A stretch of 64,000 bases of DNA from QGON01 sp963691905 (GCA_963691905.1 OY829893.1:310001-374000); one strand, 5' to 3'. Positions 37,126-45,708 are shown, numbered from the stretch's first letter. Numbers and translations are program-made. Notes: a model not told the origin generated them from the letters alone.

Positions 37126-37299
37126 ATGAAAGAGCCCATCTGGAAACGCAGCCGGCTGTTTCGTTATGGACTCTATTTTACTGTTGGTTTGCCGCTGGTC
37201 TGGTTCAGTCTTTACGAAGGATTGATCCTTCTCGTACTGATCGGGTTTGTAGTCGAGTTTGCTTGTTTCCCTGGCACAACGGATTCGGACTGTCATTAG
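37126..37299 (+). CDS. Small single-span membrane protein (predicted)
   Basis: A 57-aa ORF that starts 5 nt after the polA stop. It has a basic N-terminus (MKEPIWKRSRLFRYG) followed by a hydrophobic stretch (about residues 16-47) able to span the membrane once or form a hairpin, and ends FPGTTDSDCH. No recognised family. The tight spacing to polA and plausible membrane topology support it, but no clear ribosome-binding site is seen. Confidence 0.4.
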   Translation: MKEPIWKRSRLFRYGLYFTVGLPLVWFSLYEGLILLVLIGFVVEFACFPGTTDSDCH

Positions 37300-37373
37300 C
37301 GATAGATTATCCGTGAATCACTGAACTGGTGTAGCCGCAGCAGAGCCGTCAATCATATCATTCTGCTAACGCA

Positions 37374-37410
37374 AAAATGCCCGATCCGCTACGCTTGATC
37401 GTGCCTACAC
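37374..37410. repeat. Palindromic intergenic repeat (GATC family)
   Basis: AAAATGCCCGATCCGCTACG followed by CTTGATCGTGCCTACAC. Near-identical to the copies at 23446 and, inverted, 48805. Confidence 0.7.
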
Positions 37411-37471
37411 TATGAACAACAGCGAGCTATCTTCACAATTGAGCTGAACAGTTACCTGAAAAAAGGTAAAT

Positions 37472-37502
37472 AGGCCTTGAGTTATATCTCCAGGCCTTTT
37501 TC
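37472..37502 (+). terminator. Possible terminator between the polA-side transcript and the beta-barrel gene
   Basis: AGGCCT-TGAG / CTC-AGGCCT imperfect inverted repeat followed by TTTTTCG on the plus strand. It may also serve the convergent gene. Confidence 0.5.
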
Positions 37503-37541
37503 GTTTTGAGTCCCAGACCGTAACTACATCTGCACAGCCTA

Positions 37542-38216
37542 TCAGGGAAATCGGTAGACCAGGCTCGCTGATCCAGTATTGAGCTGGTATTGGGAGTCAT
37601 CCACCGCGTTTCGCTCGAATTCGAACCTGTAGACAAAACGCTGTGGAAGTCCCACATCGTACTCCAAACCAGCGCCGTAGCTGAGATCGCTGCCGGAGCT
37701 TTCCTCCACCGAGATAAATCCGCTTTCATTCCAAGTGTTCTTCGACTTCCACCAGAGCATGCCCAACTTGCCGAAGACGGTGATCCGGTCGGTCACTGGC
37801 CAGCTGCCGACAGCGGAGAGGCCAAAGCCCGAGGATTCGTTGGTTCCACTGACCTGCCCCGGCGCCCATGAGTCACCACTCCCGTCGGAGGTGGCGGAAA
37901 ATTCCGATTGACCGAAATCGCTGTAGGAGCCCTCTACAGCCACGTTCGGTGTAACCTCATACCCGACAAAGACCTTAGTACTTGTATCCGTTTTGTCGGT
38001 AGAGATGGACGAAACCGATCCATCGTCCCAATCGTCTGATGCATCGTTGTTTGTCGCTCCCACACCGACACCCGCATAGACATGCTGAGCCGCAGTTCCC
38101 TCAGGAAACAGCTCTCGTGCTTGAGCATTCTGGGTGATGGCAATGACGGCAAGAAAAATGACCCTAACAGAAACCCAGCCAACCTGATGCAGGCGGCCAT
38201 AGAAACCCTCTTTCAT
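37542..38216 (-). CDS. Outer-membrane beta-barrel protein (OmpA-like barrel)
   Basis: A 224-aa protein with a signal peptide (VGWVSVRVIFLAVIAITQNAQA) and an eight-strand barrel pattern. HVYAGVGVGATNND, KVFVGYEVTPNVAVEGSYSDFG and YGAGLEYDVG are typical of OmpA/Opa-type small barrels, and the protein ends in SLVYRFP. No peptidoglycan-binding domain. Function unknown; surface protein. Confidence 0.8.
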   Translation of the reverse strand: MKEGFYGRLHQVGWVSVRVIFLAVIAITQNAQARELFPEGTAAQHVYAGVGVGATNNDASDDWDDGSVSSISTDKTDTSTKVFVGYEVTPNVAVEGSYSDFGQSEFSATSDGSGDSWAPGQVSGTNESSGFGLSAVGSWPVTDRITVFGKLGMLWWKSKNTWNESGFISVEESSGSDLSYGAGLEYDVGLPQRFVYRFEFERNAVDDSQYQLNTGSASLVYRFP

Positions 38217-38473
38217 ACATCCCCCAAAAAAAACAATTCACATGCTGGCAAAAGGCATTCCGGAAAACCGGAAGACAATCAGACCCCGCAGCCGACTAAT
38301 TAAGAATAATTATCTGATGTCACTTCGATTCAGTATAGTCCACATTTTTTGTAAGGCAATTAGAAGGTTGTGGATTTCGATCCACGCAGGTATCAGGGAT
38401 CATTCGGAAGCCTGCCTGACTTTATTGGAGGTTTGTACAGCCCATAGCGATCATAGCGTCTATTTCTGTTCGC

Positions 38474-40378
38474 TCAGGGCATAGGTATCGGAACCAGGTT
38501 CGGCGGGGCACCGCTGGCCCCCGGCTGGCTCAGATTGTTACCCGCCTCAACACTCGGAATGAACGTTGGGTCACTGAAACCACCACTATACAACAGCTTA
38601 CCTGTCAACATATCTGTCACATAAATCAACAACTTGGTCGGCCCCTGCTTGTGACGGGAGATCAGCGCAGCTATTGTTTCATCCGGACTGAACAGCAATC
38701 GGTAGCCTTCAACAAAGAAAGGACTTGGATGAAATCCGGCTGGACCGTTGATCTTCGTTCCTGGACTCGTGTTGCTGTCTTGCTGCTGCGCTATGTTGTA
38801 GTAATTCAGGTAAAACGGCTGCACTATGCCAGGCGAGCCACTCTCTGCCACCATGATCCCAACCTTGCACACCTGCGAAAACCCAAGACCAGTTTTTGCG
38901 ATGTTGCTACCGATAAATCCCGATGGATATGGGAAATTCTTTAATATCTTCGAACCCTCTTTGAAACGGCCGGAGTAGTGGTACTTTTTGTCTATTGAGT
39001 CGAAATGTCCCGGCAAATCTATCTCCGCCTTATAGTTATTACCGCAGTTGTGCGTCACCATCTGTACACTGCTTTGGCGCTGTACGAATTTGCCTGGATT
39101 TCGAGCCACCTGAAACGATTTTTTCACCTTCACACCACCGACTGTCGCCAGCACCTGGGTAGTTCTCAGCGAGGCGCTTGTCGGCACCTGAAATACAACC
39201 TTGGAAGCGGTCTGGCTGGTTGGCTTCACCGCAACGCTCTTGGACGATGAATACAGTTCGATCTTCGCTGTGGCCAGGTTGCTGCCAGTCAGGGTTACCT
39301 TAGCCCCCTTGGAAGCAACGCTGGGATTCACGCTAGAGATCGCGGGCAGTGGCGGTGGGGGAGGCGGCATGATTTGAAGCTGTACCGATGGCGAGTAGAA
39401 GGTCATAGGATTACCACCAAAATAGGCCATAACTTCATAATTCACTGTGACTTGGCTATTCACCATCGGTGCGACCGCCGTATATTCGAGCTTTGTCTGT
39501 AGAGGTAAGAGTTTTGCCGCCTGCGACGCCTGTTTCTCGCGCAAGCTGTAACTATAGGAAACAGTTGGCTGCGGTCCTTTTCCCGGCACCACCCAGCTCA
39601 CCTTATAGGGTTGCGGGCTGTATGCGGATGCTGGTTCGACCTTTAAACCCGATGGCGGTGAAACATGTGTGACGCTTACCTTCAGCAGGCTCGACCAATC
39701 CGTGATATCGACACTATTAGAGCCCAGCGCCTTGGCCGCCTTCACCTGATACGAATATTGCCCATTCTGTTTTAGTGGCGGCGCGGTGATGGTTTTGGAA
39801 TTAGTCACAAGATTTTTGAAATTTTTCACTATTCCATTTGGAGTGATCTGTTTCAGGTGATAGGTATTCGCCTTGCTGATCGCTGCCCAACTGACCGAGA
39901 ATGACTGACCCGAATATACCGATGCAGCAGAGGAATAGAGGCTCGGACTGGCAAGCGACTTGATCGACACAGAGACCACGTTAGAGGGTTCGCTGGTAAC
40001 GTGGCCCAAGCCGAAATATAGGTTGCCAGTGTAAGCGGCCACAACACGGTAGTAATAGGCTCCACTACCCGCCGGCGCAACAATTGACCCCGACTCCTGC
40101 TGCCCACTCTGTGGCTTGTGTGTGATTTTGAAGCTCTTCGCAGCCTTGAATTTCGGGTCGACCGATTCCTGGAGGTAATAGAACTCAGCCTGGGGTCCGG
40201 TTTTTGCAGGAGTCCACTTCAGAACATAGACATCCCCCGACTCAAGTTGAACAAGCGGCCCGGTCAGTTCCGGCGGCCAAGGCCTTTGGTACAGGTAGTG
40301 CACCCAACCCCAAATAAACAACAGACTGAGAAGGGAAAATCCAATCAAGGGAATGGTTGTCTTCATCCAGCGCTTCAT
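38474..40378 (-). CDS. Membrane-anchored protein with Fn3-like and IPT/TIG-like repeats
   Basis: A 634-aa protein. An N-terminal anchor (IPLIGFSLLSLLFIWGWVHYLY) is followed by three fibronectin-III-like repeats (about 35-330; each with LKW/VSWAA-type cores and YYYRV/YSYQVKA strands). A proline stretch PPPPPPLP leads into an IPT/TIG domain (ISSVNPSVASKGAKVTLTGSNL, about 355-435). The C-terminal domain of about 190 residues is unrecognised. Probably extracytoplasmic and binding or structural. Start at 40378 (MKRWMKTT) follows AAGGA; an ATG 30 nt upstream is in frame. No partner gene is adjacent. Confidence 0.75.
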   Translation of the reverse strand: MKRWMKTTIPLIGFSLLSLLFIWGWVHYLYQRPWPPELTGPLVQLESGDVYVLKWTPAKTGPQAEFYYLQESVDPKFKAAKSFKITHKPQSGQQESGSIVAPAGSGAYYYRVVAAYTGNLYFGLGHVTSEPSNVVSVSIKSLASPSLYSSAASVYSGQSFSVSWAAISKANTYHLKQITPNGIVKNFKNLVTNSKTITAPPLKQNGQYSYQVKAAKALGSNSVDITDWSSLLKVSVTHVSPPSGLKVEPASAYSPQPYKVSWVVPGKGPQPTVSYSYSLREKQASQAAKLLPLQTKLEYTAVAPMVNSQVTVNYEVMAYFGGNPMTFYSPSVQLQIMPPPPPPLPAISSVNPSVASKGAKVTLTGSNLATAKIELYSSSKSVAVKPTSQTASKVVFQVPTSASLRTTQVLATVGGVKVKKSFQVARNPGKFVQRQSSVQMVTHNCGNNYKAEIDLPGHFDSIDKKYHYSGRFKEGSKILKNFPYPSGFIGSNIAKTGLGFSQVCKVGIMVAESGSPGIVQPFYLNYYNIAQQQDSNTSPGTKINGPAGFHPSPFFVEGYRLLFSPDETIAALISRHKQGPTKLLIYVTDMLTGKLLYSGGFSDPTFIPSVEAGNNLSQPGASGAPPNLVPIPMP

Positions 40379-40569
40379 GGCTGCATCCTTTGCCTTTGAA
40401 AGACTCAATATTCCATTGGAAATTATAGATCATTTACTACAGCCTACCCCTCAGATGGTGCGTGCGATTAAAGGATTAGAGAAGAAACGAATATCGGCAT
40501 CTGTGATATGCGGGGTCAGTGTCAAAACGCAGCCACTTCGTTTGATTAAGAGATGTTTACTCTGACCCA

Positions 40570-40764
40570 AATGGCACTGACTTAAGGCAACAATGTTCGT
40601 ATTGTCAATGACTTGCCAAATACCTAAAAAACAGTAGGTCGTGTTAGCGTAGCGTAACACGACAACAATGGCGCATATTGTTGGGTTACGTCCAAAAAGA
40701 CGGCCTAACCCAACCTACCCAAGTAGTTAATTATTAGTGCTTTTTTCCTTAAGTCAGTGCCATT
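40570..40764. mobile_element. MITE-like element with 18-bp terminal inverted repeats
   Basis: Perfect terminal inverted repeats AATGGCACTGACTTAAGG (40570-40587) and CCTTAAGTCAGTGCCATT (40747-40764) enclose 159 bp without an ORF. Direct flanks TACTCTGACCC occur at 40558 and 40766. Inside lie REP-like palindromes (40634-40719, GTAGGTCGTGTTAGCG and GTTGGGTTA families). No transposase inside, so it would depend on one elsewhere. Together with flanking sequence it fills the 412-bp gap between the Fn3-like gene and dsrE2. Confidence 0.6.
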
Positions 40765-40790
40765 CTACTCTGACCCCAATTATTACAGAA

Positions 40791-41411
40791 CTACATGTAT
40801 AGATTCACCTTGGAATCCTGCGCGATGGCCAGATAGGTGGCTGCGCCAGCCCATTCTGAAATCTCGTCGATGAACTCACTTTTAGGCCAACCAAAAAGAT
40901 CAAAAGTCATCTGGCAGGCGATAAGCCTGACACCCTCTTCGATACAAATCTTTCGCAACTCACTAACTGGTGCGACACCTTTGTCTGCCAGCGTCTTACT
41001 CATCATTGTTGTGGCCATGCTTTCGAATCCTGGGACATTGGCCATAACCAGGTTCGGTATCTTCCACTCTATTTCACGAAACCACTCCGGTCCGTATGGC
41101 ATTTTCATCGGCATGGCTGGATTGCCCAGTCCACTGAGTTGCAGATCCAATCGCTTTTTAAGTAGACCCATGCCGTAGAAGGTAAAAAACATGGTGACAT
41201 TCCAACCAAGTGCGCATGCCGTAGAAGCGATAATAAACGGCGGATAGGCCCAATCCAGAGTCCCTTTTGTAACCATTATGCAAATAGATGGGGTTTTATC
41301 AGGTTCCCTGTCTGCCATTTTCTCTTCAAAGCGCGCATCAAATAACGCATTGAATAGTTTGGTGTCTTTTTCAAGGAAGCTAGGCTTTTCAGTTTGTGAC
41401 GCTAACGACAT
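40791..41411 (-). CDS. dsrE2: DsrE2-type sulfur-handling protein
   Basis: A 206-aa DsrE/DsrF/DrsH-like protein of the DsrE2 class. A hydrophobic segment in the middle (WAYPPFIIASTACALGWNVTM) and a conserved cysteine in VRLIACQMTFDLFGW, the likely persulfide carrier, are visible. DsrE2 proteins take part in sulfur transfer with TusA and rhodanese in sulfur oxidisers; neither gene is adjacent here. The start at 41411 follows GAGAGG. A small metal-binding-fold gene lies upstream on the same strand, 112 nt away. Confidence 0.82.
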   Translation of the reverse strand: MSLASQTEKPSFLEKDTKLFNALFDARFEEKMADREPDKTPSICIMVTKGTLDWAYPPFIIASTACALGWNVTMFFTFYGMGLLKKRLDLQLSGLGNPAMPMKMPYGPEWFREIEWKIPNLVMANVPGFESMATTMMSKTLADKGVAPVSELRKICIEEGVRLIACQMTFDLFGWPKSEFIDEISEWAGAATYLAIAQDSKVNLYM

Positions 41412-41523
41412 AACAAAACCTCTCTTCTGCAATGCAGATAAACCCCCTCTCCGGTAGCGAATACCGTATTGAATTCATTCTCCCATCTCGATGTGTGTTG
41501 TTTTACAGACTACACACCGTGCA

Positions 41524-41757
41524 TCAGAGACCGACTAATTCTCCATGTCCAAATTTTCCGGTTACGGCATTCAGCAAATCATGTGAATTGGTCTTTACAG
41601 GACTATATTCCACGAGAAACAAATGAGCCGCTTCGACTGAATTGTGTACGCTTACAACTCCGTCGATATCCCGTAAAACTTCCTCTATACCGGAACGCTC
41701 TTCCACGCCTACATTTTTATCGACATGGATGGTGACATCAGCAAGTTGAATATCCAT
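41524..41757 (-). CDS. Small ferredoxin-fold (HMA-like) protein without metal cysteines
   Basis: A 77-aa protein with the beta-alpha-beta-beta-alpha-beta pattern of heavy-metal-associated domains (MDIQLADVTIHVDKNVG, VLRDIDGVVSVHNSV, AHLFLVEYSPV), but without the CxxC motif. The ATG follows a strong AAGGAGG site 7 nt upstream. Gene order with dsrE2 suggests a linked role in sulfur or metal trafficking, by inference only. Confidence 0.65.
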   Translation of the reverse strand: MDIQLADVTIHVDKNVGVEERSGIEEVLRDIDGVVSVHNSVEAAHLFLVEYSPVKTNSHDLLNAVTGKFGHGELVGL

Positions 41758-41965
41758 TATCAAACCTCCTTATCACATTTCTCACGATTAAATAATTTCA
41801 TCATTCTTTTTCGATTACAAAGTGATACACACTAAATATATCGACTTCTCCTCTACTATATTTATAGCAGAGAAACATGATTCACGAAGTTTGTAGAGCA
41901 TGGAAACCAGAAGGTTCTGGCAATTTTTCAAGCCCTTCCAGCTGTATAGAAAAGGAGGTTGAGAT

Positions 41966-42491
41966 GCGGAAGGCGATTGGGGTCCGAGTAAAAACTCCAG
42001 GAAAGAATACGAGTTGCCGGCGGGGTATTTTCTCATCACCTTTACTCTGCCTGCGCAGCTCAGGTCGCTGGTTTGGCGTAACCAACGCACGCTCTATTCC
42101 TGCATGATGCGGTATGCCTGGGAGACGGTGCGTGACTTTTCTCTAAATGATAAGCAGCTAAAGGGGGCTGCAGGGGCCACGCTGGTGTTGCATACCCATA
42201 CACGTGCACTGGATTATCATCCACAGGTGCATTTGCTGATGCAACATGTATTGCCAAAGGGTTTCAGGCGAGCCAGGAACTTTGGATTTTTCGCACCCTA
42301 ATAGCAAACGGTTAATCCCGCTGGTGCAATATCTGCTCAATCTCAGGCCAATCTCAGCATTCGAAATGCGAGTTAAGCGGCCACGATTGAAATGTAAGTG
42401 TTGTGGTGCCGTGATGCAGATCTTGGCAACTCAGATATTTCCATCCGGAAAATACAAAGTAAAAGATGGGGTGGAGCCATTGGCTATGTAG
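41966..42491 (+). pseudogene. Degenerate IS91-family transposase remnant
   Basis: Two overlapping frames reconstruct the C-terminal half of an IS91-type Y2 transposase. One frame, to 42301, carries LPAGYFLITFTLPAQLRSL, RDFSLNDKQLKGAAGATLVL and HTRALDYHPQVHLLM. Another frame, 42285-42491, carries HPNSKRLIPLVQYLLNL and the zinc-like LKCKCCG motif. A frameshift near 42290 separates them. The N-terminal part is missing, so the element is dead. Confidence 0.7.
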
Positions 42492-42596
42492 ATAGCCTCT
42501 TATCAATAGCCGTTAAATTTTCAGTGCGTATAGTGCTGAGGGTTGTGCTTGTCTGTAAAACATGAATATTTGCTGCAATGGCAACAAGATCCGTAT

Positions 42597-42633
42597 GAGC
42601 CCAAGGTTCATCGGCTAAATGAACCTTGGGCTC
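42597..42633. repeat. Perfect 14-bp inverted repeat downstream of the IS91 remnant
   Basis: GAGCCCAAGGTTCA / TGAACCTTGGGCTC around a 9-nt loop. It lacks a T-run. A second smaller palindrome AGATCGCG / CGCGATCT lies near 42709-42730. Possibly the end structure of the decayed element. The 291-bp stretch 42492-42782 holds nothing else that I can recognise. Confidence 0.6.
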
Positions 42634-42782
42634 AGCAGAAAGTTAAAAAGCTATTTTCTTAAAGCGCGGTACTGCTTAACTGCTGTGGGCTTGTCCAGCA
42701 AACGGTTCAGATCGCGGCTCCGCGCGATCTAACCTTAGTCGTTTTGTGCCGGTGCTTATGCAACCCGGTTTAATTTCTAGAG

Positions 42783-42989
42783 TTAGGTAGGTACCACCTT
42801 ATTTGCGCATGGCCCTTTCTGGCCTTGCCCAACTTCAAATTCTACTTTCTGGCCATCACTGAGAGTTGCATAGCCACCACCAGCTTGGATTTCAGAATGA
42901 TGAACAAACAAATCCTTGCCACCATCATCTGGAGTTATGAAACCAAAACCTTTATCTGCGTTGAACCACTTTACTGTTCCTGTACTCAT
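42783..42989 (-). CDS. CspA-family cold shock protein
   Basis: A 68-aa OB-fold RNA chaperone. RNP1 (KGFGFI) and RNP2 (LFVHHSEI) are intact, and the start MSTGTVKWFNADKGFGFI is typical. The upstream region is AT-rich with an untranslated leader, as common for csp genes. Lies in the low-GC accessory region between IS91 and integrase remnants. Confidence 0.95.
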   Translation of the reverse strand: MSTGTVKWFNADKGFGFITPDDGGKDLFVHHSEIQAGGGYATLSDGQKVEFEVGQGQKGPCANKVVPT

Positions 42990-43061
42990 TTCTGCCTTTT
43001 CCTCACTTAACGTTAATTGAATGACTGTCTATGTTCTTTTACTGTCAAGAACTCTTTAATA

Positions 43062-43067
43062 ATTATA
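43062..43067 (-). promoter_or_regulatory. Possible -10 element of the cold shock gene
   Basis: TATAAT on the minus strand, which would give a leader of roughly 65 nt before the csp start. No clear -35 hexamer at 17 bp. Confidence 0.3.
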
Positions 43068-43174
43068 CACACACAATCCTGATATACGACGCTAATTATT
43101 TTGGCACATAAGGTCGCAAATTAGCCGCGCCGTTTTTTGGCGTCGGATGAATTTGCCTGGACATGTGTTTTTCA

Positions 43175-43531
43175 CTATTTTTGTTCAAGTTTACTTTTAT
43201 TAGCCTTGGTTAGTTTGCTGACAACCAGCTTATATGAGCCGTTTGCTAAATCAATTAGCATTTCCTCAGGTATTTCGCCAGTAAGTGAAATTGTTATCCA
43301 GTGCTTTTTATTCATGTAGTAACCTGGCACTACTGACTCGAATTGAGTTACCAAAACCTCACCATCAGGTGGGGCGCATTTGAGCGTTACTCTTGGGGTT
43401 TCCTCTTGTTGTGAAACCAGAGCAAACATTTTCCCCATGACTTTAAATACCAGTGCCTCCGTTCCGAACGGATAACTACCCTCCGAACCTTTTAGCTTTG
43501 ATAGATATTTTTCAAGTTTAGCTTTCTTCAT
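43175..43531 (-). CDS. MmcQ/YjbR-family DNA-binding-fold protein
   Basis: A 118-aa protein of the MmcQ/YjbR family with a CyaY-like fold: SYPFGTEALVFKVMGKMFALV, VTLKCAPP and the C-terminal MNKKHWITISL ... LANGSYKLVVSKLTKA. Function in vivo is unclear for the family. Normal length. Confidence 0.9.
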   Translation of the reverse strand: MKKAKLEKYLSKLKGSEGSYPFGTEALVFKVMGKMFALVSQQEETPRVTLKCAPPDGEVLVTQFESVVPGYYMNKKHWITISLTGEIPEEMLIDLANGSYKLVVSKLTKANKSKLEQK

Positions 43532-43697
43532 TTAGGACGTTGTTTCTAATCATATTTACACATATATACGGACGTCCTGAACAACGTGATATAACACGTC
43601 AAAACTGATGCCTAATCCGCCAGAATAATTTCAACTTGTTGATTTTACTTCCCGCCAACATAATATAGATTACCTAAAGGAAATAGGGAAATACATC

Positions 43698-44036
43698 ATG
43701 GCTAAGGAAGGCAAACCCTGTCTGCTGGATCGTGTTCAATATAAAATCCGAGTTAAACACTATAGTATTCGGACTGAGCAGGCATACGCCGAATGAATCC
43801 GTTATTTTATCCTTTATCACGACAAACGTCACCCCGAGCAGATGGGCGCTAAAGAGATTGAAACCTTTCTGTCTCATCTTGCCGTCGACAGAAATGTTGC
43901 CACGTCGACTCAGAACCAGGCGCTTAGCGCCATTCTCTTTCTCTACCAGGAGGTACTCAAAAAGAACTCCCCTGGCTTGAAAACGTCACTCGGGCAAAAA
44001 AACCTCAAAGACTTCTGGCACTCCTTGGCACGATGA
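43698..44036 (+). pseudogene. Truncated, stop-interrupted integron-type integrase
   Basis: The frame reads LLDRVQYKIRVKHYSIRTEQ, then AYAE, an in-frame TGA (43794-43796, in place of the usual Trp), then IRYFILYHDKRHPEQMGAKE and VATSTQNQALSAILFLYQEVL. This is the N-terminal SAM-like domain of IntI-type tyrosine recombinases. The catalytic half is absent; the frame ends in unrelated residues after about nt 43980. No attC-like array was found beside it. Confidence 0.75.
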
Positions 44037-44139
44037 GATCCAATCGCTACTCTTACACCTTTAGGAAACTCATCTACTGATGGCACAAGAAAGGGGTTCA
44101 TTTTCACAGAAGTGCTAAAAATAAACGCCTTTTCTCCAT

Positions 44140-45594
44140 CTAGAACCGCTGGAGTTTTCCAGCGAATTCCCCAATCTCTTCGGTGGACTTGCCGCCTGGC
44201 AGGTTCAAAGCAAGATATGCATTGAAATTATCATCAGCGGTGACGGGAAGCTGCCAGGTGCCGGAGGTCTTGATAGCGGCCTCGATTGCACCTGCCCTGA
44301 AATCGTTGCCCGCCAGTCGTGCAAAAACCCTCACCGGGAAGAACCAGGTCTCACCGCCTCCCGGCGCCCCATCACTGAATACACCGACGACTGCGTTGTT
44401 ATCGAGTACCTCGGCGAGCCGGCCAACGGCCTGCGCGAGCAATCGCCAGCCGGGGCGATAGTGTCCGCTCATGTTGTCGATGGCGATGATCTTGCCGTTA
44501 TTGGCCACAATTCCCCCCGCTGCCTGGATGGACTTCTCATCCACCAGGAAGGAGTGGAAGGATTTGTCCACCTTCGGATTGGGATCAAACAGTATCTCGT
44601 CGTGGCGCATTACGTATTTCAGCGAGTTGGGCATCTCGACCAGTTTTTGTTTGAGGTTTTTGGTGAGTACCCGTTCGCGACGGCTGATATATCTCACCTG
44701 TCGATTGTCGATCTCCAGGTTGATCTCCAGGGTATGGAAAGGGGTAAGGGTCGGCACTATGCCCGAAAGCCCAGCTCCCGGGTAGGCGAGGCTGGGTTTG
44801 TTGGGACGGTCCTTGATCTGGAAGAAAGCCTTTGCGATTCCCTGCTCGAAATGGAGCGTTATGTTGTCGACATCTAACACATCGGTCTTGTTGAAGCGGT
44901 TGTATCCAAGCTTCTCAATATAGGATTTGGTGGAAGGGGCTGCCTGCGGTGAGCGTGCCAGCGAGTGCCTGAGCAGAAACACGGTGGCGAGCCAGGCTGT
45001 CGATTTTTCTTCCCGGAACTGCCGATCCTGGTCCAGGAGCCATCTGGAATATTTGGCGTAAGCCGTCCCCAACTCTTTCTCCATCAGGTTACGGTTACGC
45101 CTCGTGAGGTCGTCGGAGCGCAACGGTTTTGACCACTGATAGACATCCCCCTGCTTTATGAAGGCGGGTATCTTTCCCGAGGTCAGTGTGACCTTGTCAC
45201 AACGCGACGAGTTCTTCATGTAAAACTGGTTGATTTCGTTGAGGTCTTTGATGAACGGCGTCAGTACGCCCCAGGCAAATTGGGCCCAGCCGGCCTGGGT
45301 AACATGTCGCTGGGTGAACTGGTTGCCGGGATTAGGATCGGGCGGATCTGCCAAGGCGTTGCTGCGGATAGCCTGGGAGAGAGGCACCAGGGCATTAGCC
45401 AGGGCACCAATGCGCAGGCTCAACAGATCGGGCCGGAACTCATCATGCTCCAGGAATCGGGTCAGGTGGCCGGAGACCGCCTGCAGGTATTGTTTCGCTA
45501 CATTCAAACCCGGGAGTTGCCCAGCCACACGGTCCAGAACGAACCTTACACCTTTGACATCATCGTTCATGCTCATGACGTTTCCCCACATCAT
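44140..45594 (-). CDS. Unrecognised 484-aa protein with SGHYRPG motif
   Basis: A soluble-looking protein with no signal peptide or membrane span. The N-terminal part (about 1-230) is helical and charged. The C-terminal half contains KSFHSFLVDEKSIQAAGG, GKIIAIDNMSGHYRPGWRLL and FSDGAPGGGETWFFP. The pattern HSFL...AGG.v..nGki..IdN.SGHYrPg recalls a segment in some bacterial effector or toxin-like proteins; this is memory of a pattern, not a verified hit. Several ATGs exist near the start (45594, 45576, 45570). It sits alone beside an integrase remnant in the accessory region. No immunity-like gene is adjacent. Confidence 0.7.
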   Translation of the reverse strand: MMWGNVMSMNDDVKGVRFVLDRVAGQLPGLNVAKQYLQAVSGHLTRFLEHDEFRPDLLSLRIGALANALVPLSQAIRSNALADPPDPNPGNQFTQRHVTQAGWAQFAWGVLTPFIKDLNEINQFYMKNSSRCDKVTLTSGKIPAFIKQGDVYQWSKPLRSDDLTRRNRNLMEKELGTAYAKYSRWLLDQDRQFREEKSTAWLATVFLLRHSLARSPQAAPSTKSYIEKLGYNRFNKTDVLDVDNITLHFEQGIAKAFFQIKDRPNKPSLAYPGAGLSGIVPTLTPFHTLEINLEIDNRQVRYISRRERVLTKNLKQKLVEMPNSLKYVMRHDEILFDPNPKVDKSFHSFLVDEKSIQAAGGIVANNGKIIAIDNMSGHYRPGWRLLAQAVGRLAEVLDNNAVVGVFSDGAPGGGETWFFPVRVFARLAGNDFRAGAIEAAIKTSGTWQLPVTADDNFNAYLALNLPGGKSTEEIGEFAGKLQRF

Positions 45595-45689
45595 GGAAGA
45601 TCCCTGGGAACAGCGGAAACATGGGGGGAATTGAAAATAATCCCTCCGAATCCATCAGCTTCCGCAGACCGGACACAAGCCACCCTGAT

Positions 45690-45708
45690 AAGTTAATTAT
45701 CATTATCT
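45690..45708 (-). promoter_or_regulatory. Possible Fur-box-like AT-rich site upstream of the 484-aa gene
   Basis: TAAGTTAATTATCATTATC matches the 19-bp Fur consensus at 13 positions and is about 100 bp upstream of the gene start. Could be chance in an AT-rich patch. The rest of the 282-bp gap 45595-45876 shows no gene I trust. Confidence 0.25.

Noticed and set aside
43101..43120. TGGCAC...GC sequence resembling a sigma-54 promoter
   Set aside because: GG and GC are separated by 11 instead of 10 bases, so it does not fit the required spacing.
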